Position numbers and translations under genes: made by a program. A model generated the notes under the pieces. It saw only the letters and a list, made by a program, of their open reading frames with translations. It was not told the DNA's origin and made no database searches. From Luscinia megarhynchos (lineage: Eukaryota > Chordata > Aves > Passeriformes > Turdidae), in contig CM067572.1 in the NCBI GenBank assembly GCA_034336665.1, forward strand, positions 5,882,286 through 5,946,285: a DNA stretch of 64,000 nt, in the 5' to 3' direction. Shown piece after piece: positions 59,271 to 64,000 of the stretch. How positions within the stretch are numbered: the first letter of the stretch is position 1; each line of letters begins with the position of its first letter.

Positions 59271-62200
59271 CAGGTCACACCACATGCCCAGTTTATTACT
59301 TTATTCAAGTCCTTTCCTTTTCACATTGTTATTATGGACTTGAATTTAACTTATGCTACTGGACTTAGCTTTTTTTAACAGTCGTTAAAACAGGATAAAA
59401 CATTTTTAAAACACATGTAGACTGTAATAAAATATGGTCCATATATAGGCCAAAGAAATTAAGTGAAAGGGGAAGATTTCATTAATATAATTAATGAGGT
59501 CAAAGATTCCAATTATGGCTCACATTTGACATCAATACCCTCCATTTGTGTGAATATTAAATTCATGGATGCCAGTCCTACGTACATACACTCAGGATAG
59601 GATTCAAATCCCTTGTCTTGAATAGTTTCTTGTATTTGTTCACTAAATTACAATAAGAATGCTACATATGACATTTATTTACAAAGATGGGTGCACTAAC
59701 CCACTGACTACAATTTTTGCTTCTAATCACTGGGTGAACTAAAGATTTGGAAAGCAAATACAGGCTTCTAAACATGCCATCCTTGCTGATGGCCACACAG
59801 GGTCCTGGTTTTTGAAGGGCAGCAGGTCTTTTTCCTGAGTAAATAAAAATCAACATCAGCAGTGACACGCCACGCAGCCTACAGACTTCCTATTGTTCTG
59901 CAGAATATTCATTATCTTCAGCATCAGCACTGCTGAAACTACTTTCACTTCTGTTAACTTGAGCTAACATCAACTTTCTGTTGACAAGAAGGAAACCAGG
60001 ATCAAGGCCTGCTGATACAAGTGACACATTGACACGGTCTCCTGTGACATCAGCCTTGCTCTTCTGCAGATAGCAACACTTGAGCTGGGACACAAAAGAT
60101 CCTGTCCTTGGGTTTTCCCTACAACATCCTACATCATGTACACCCAAAAGCCAGTTTAATTTTTTAAATATGCAACAAGCTTTGTCAATGTCAAGAAGAC
60201 TTTGTGCTGCATTTCTAATTCTTTCATGTAATGGAGCAGGAAAAGGGTCATTTCAGGTTATGCAACTTCACCACGGGCATATGGCAGTGAACCCAGAGCA
60301 GAAACACAAAACCCCCTCTCCTCTAAAGCACATGGCATGCTGATCAAGTAAGATATAATCTAATGCTAACAACACTACTATTATCTATTGAACCAACACC
60401 AGTATAAGCAGTAAAGACAGAAAAAACCTAAGGCAGGGGAGGTGAAGCAGAGGAAGACGACAATGAAAAAAACGAGAGTAAATCAGCTGCAAGAGAATAC
60501 AACCCATTGCAGCAAAAACCAGCCTTTTCTCAGGTACCTTTAAGATTTAAAATCTAGGAATGGCAGTGGATAAGGAATAGCAATGGCCCTCATCCTGTTT
60601 TAGGAGATGTTCTTCTAGTTTGAGATACTGGCCCAGTTCCCTTTGCTCTTGCACTGCACTGGGCACCTGCCAGGGGCTAAATATCCTGGCTGCTTAGATA
60701 ATTACATATTTATGATTTTGCCGAGAATTCTTAGTCAAAGCTTATTTTTGAACTGTAAAATGCTTAGAGAAACGGCAGAGAAAGTTCTCTGACAAATGTT
60801 ACTTCAAAACAGAGCCAACACTTAAATTTTTTAAAGGACGTTCATTTCCGTTTCAGTTGATTCATTCAGTGGTGAACTTTAATGGCAGAAAAAGGAGAAA
60901 AGGGGGTGTTTTCCCTCCCAGAAAGGGATCTTGCTAGCATGTTTAACTTGTTCTCTGTAAAGAAACAGAAAATTCAAAAACCCTTCCAAAAATGATTCAG
61001 AATAGTTTACTTAAAATTTTTAATGCTTATCACAGTTTGCACCCTACCACATGATGGAACTTTTCTTTGGTATTGCATTATTAGTAGTATTTCCTCTTCC
61101 CCACATAAACCATTAAATTAGCTAATTCATGCTGATCCAATAAACAGAACTGATGTATGAACATTTTGAAATATAACTGTTTAGCCACAACAAATTATCA
61201 TACAAAATCCATTGCACTTCACTTGCCTTCATTGATAATAGCAGCCACTGATTTCAGAAGGAGCAAAACAGCCCAAAATTTCATGTTGTTGGTTATTCTA
61301 GACTCTTACAGAACCTGCTAGAAATAAATATTTAATTTTTTTTAAGGCTGCACTCCATAAACTGTAGAACCAACAACCTCAATAATAAATTTCATGAGCA
61401 CTTTTAGGTCCTACTGTTCAAAGTGCTTTCAAGCCTGGTTAGGTTTATGCAAGCAAGGGCTCCTTATTTATATCTCAAAAGAACTACTCCTACACTAAAA
61501 GTTACATGTACGCACATGCATTTGTATTTCATAGAATAAGGGCCTTAGTCTTGCAGGGTTATTTATTTTGAATCAATTATTCTAGGCTCTTGAAGGCAAC
61601 ATCTTTAGTACTGCCAATGAACTCTGGAAAGCAGGGGTTCCCGTTCTCAGTATAATGACAAGCAACCTTCAGCTCCAGCACCTTACAATGAGCTGCTCAT
61701 CTGCAGATGCTCATTTTATGTACCTGTAGCTGAGAGATGCCATTCAGCTCCTCTTGTAACAAAGCCAGTTTTGCAAAAACCTTGGAGCTAGCAGCACAGA
61801 CCTCCAGCTGTCCTTGGCAGGTGCCAGCAGACACAAGGCTTCTACACCAAACCCAACTGAGCAGCTCATGTCCCTTCCCTTGGCTGTCTTCCTTTGCATG
61901 GAAGCATTTTAACATGGCCTGGCAGATCAGTATTTGGGTGGGTTTAGCTGCTGGGGAAGCACAGGCCAATAGTTACATCTATTTATTCAGTCACTGCCTT
62001 CTAAGGAGCCATAAGGTCACAGGACAACCTGAAGGAACCACAGAGGTGTTCAAATTAAAAACAACTTGCTGCAGGCTTGGGGAAATTTCTGCAGACATCT
62101 TCCAGTCCCTTCACTTTGGAGTGACTTATTCCCTCTCCCCAGTTCCTCCAAGCTCTCCTGCTGTTCTGAGCTAAATCCCCTGCCTAGGTAATTACACAGA

Positions 62201-64000
62201 AATGTTGCACCCATGGAATTTCCTGGCCCAAGAGACTCAGTGCCTGCAGAGCTGTTCTGTAACATCTCTTAGTGTAGGAACAGTTGGCACAACACACAAT
62301 AGGTGTGTTACAGCCTCGAAACACAGCACAATGTGTTCACCTGAGAGTAGGCAGCACTGAAAAGAATGGATTGAAATCACCTACTTGGTATTCCCCCCAA
62401 GACTGTGAGGACATGTCTCAGCTGTTGATGACACCGTTTGCCTGGGGACTAGGTAATTTTGTGTTCACTGCTGAAACTCAGACTTGGCCTGTGCCAGTCT
62501 GTAATAAACAGTAACATCCTCAGTTCTCTTCTGCAGGAGACATTTTTAGCTGATCAGGGTGCCCATCTCTGTCAAACCATCCATGTTTGGCTCAGAACCT
62601 GGGCACAGTGTTTTCCAGGCTGCCTATGAGAAGGCACATTGCCCTGCTTGAGTCCTTCACAGCCCTTTCTGGTCATCTCTGCAAAATTAAACCCATCCCA
62701 GCAAGCTGTCATAGGACAGAACTAACTGGTAGCTCCCACCTTTCTGTAAATTCCTGGATTTTGCACATTCCATTCTGTATTTCTAAATTTAGATCCACAT
62801 CTACATGTGTGTTTAAATACATGCATGTATTCCCACACATATTTATGTGCACCACAAACCTGCTTCAATGACTAGCAAAGGCAGAAAGGTTTGGTTTGCT
62901 TCCAAAACTCACAAAAAAGCCTTGCAAGATACAATGGAAAATCTCTCTTGGGTAAACTACCTGTTCTATCACATAATAAGAAAATTTACTTGCTAAAGCC
63001 CTTGTTGAAACTTGATGTCATCTTTTGCTTAGACCAAAGATCCAAGACTTTAAAATTTTATTTCCAACACATTCATTAATTCTTGTGACCACAGATTAAG
63101 TACCCAGTTATCAGCCTCTAAATGAACTTTCAAAATCCTAGAAAAGTAGCATTAGACACTTAGTTTCCTGCAATTACCAGGCCTTTTTCATTAAGCCTTT
63201 GTATCTTTCCTCTGACATTGTGAGGAACATTAAATCTGGCTGGAAGAATGGGAAGGAGAACTTTTGCCCACTGAACACAGCCAGGCTATATCACAATATA
63301 AATATTTAATTTTCTAAAGAATTGCCAACAACTACAATAATATTTAAGGAGTATGTAGTATTTTACCCTATTTGGTTATCAGTTAGCATATATATAACAT
63401 ATGTATGTATAGCATAACATATGATGCAAAAAATAAGCCTCTTTTAATTACCTTGAAAATTGAAAATCTAAGAAAACAATATAAGAGAATGGAGTATGTG
63501 TAAATTGTTATTTTGTTGTTGTTGGTTTTTTTTACTACTAAGAAATGGAACTGACAATCAGGCTTAAAACCAAAATTGCTACAACCATTTCTCAAGGGAA
63601 TCAGAAATTAATTTCTTATTCAAATATATGTGCTGAACATGAGCAACCATGGCTAAAGCACATCCTGTTTGGGAGATGTACACTGCTGTGTGTAAACAAA
63701 GTGTGGGCCAGAGGTTGCTGAAGAAAGCAAAGATAAAAACATAATAAAAACCTATAAAAATCTTTTTTACTGAACAGGTTTAGTTACAGTTACTTTGGGG
63801 ATGGTAAAAAATGTGTCTAGCTTGTCTCTTAAATCTACATTCAAACTATTTCAGAGTTAATCAGAGGTGAGTAATGGCTCAGAAATCTCTTGAATAATAA
63901 AGTATAACAACTTAGAGCACAAAAACAGCCCTCAAAGAAAAGAGTGGGGAGTACTTCACTTCACTGCAAGTAACAGTTGAGTATATTTTATGAGCACTGT

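Larger units (their letters stand above)
27234..64000 (-). other. TBL1XR1 5' intron, running beyond the window
   Basis: About 36.8 kb upstream of the first coding exon with no supportable coding gene, tRNA, CpG island or promoter. Long 5' introns before the first coding exon are normal for this gene. It contains three CR1 fragments, simple repeats (TAAA near 30350, TA near 39818, CAAA near 49980) and mononucleotide runs. Any non-coding first exon inside would not be recognisable by eye. A different gene in this span is not excluded if it is non-coding. Confidence 0.65.

Noticed and set aside
27234..64000. Promoter or CpG-island first exon of TBL1XR1
   Set aside because: No CpG-dense block of suitable size is visible; the only CpG-dense segment in the gene is coding exon 5.

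Overview
This is a vertebrate, almost certainly avian, nuclear window. Three CR1 LINE 3'-end fragments (about 33.4, 49.2 and 59.2 kb) and the AT-rich, intron-dominated sequence support this. I cannot place the order or species. There is no bacterial-style gene content.

Only one gene can be supported: TBL1XR1 (TBLR1), on the minus strand. All 14 coding exons lie between 27188 (ATG) and 9497 (TAG). Every intron has GT-AG ends, and the exon phases join into one 1,542-nt reading frame of 513 codons plus stop. The protein has an N-terminal LisH motif, an F-box-like segment, an alanine/glutamine-rich linker and an eight-bladed WD40 propeller. It is a core subunit of the NCoR/SMRT-HDAC3 corepressor complex.

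Layout, left to right on the plus strand. 1-3.7 kb: downstream flank, no gene seen. About 3.7-9.5 kb: probable long 3' UTR (transcribed leftward), holding a 37-bp minisatellite, a G-rich minisatellite of about 18 units, an A24 run (sense) and a purine-rich tract next to the stop codon. 9.5-27.2 kb: coding exons and introns. Intron 4 contains a large AT-rich tandem array (units of about 190-240 bp) that starts 22 bp from a splice acceptor, followed by a TA-rich hairpin region. 27.2-64 kb: the 5' intron of TBL1XR1, entered by the 45-nt 5' UTR part of the first coding exon. The promoter and upstream non-coding exons are not recognisable and probably lie beyond the window.

The most unusual signal is coding exon 5 (19165-19306). 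Its protein sequence is ordinary, yet 45 of 47 full codons end in G or C and it holds about 16 CpGs in 142 nt. The exon immediately downstream is about 19% GC at third positions. This GC/CpG spike sits directly against the AT-rich tandem array. I found no convincing previously undescribed genetic system; the main leads are the exon 5 / tandem-array junction and the 3' UTR minisatellites.
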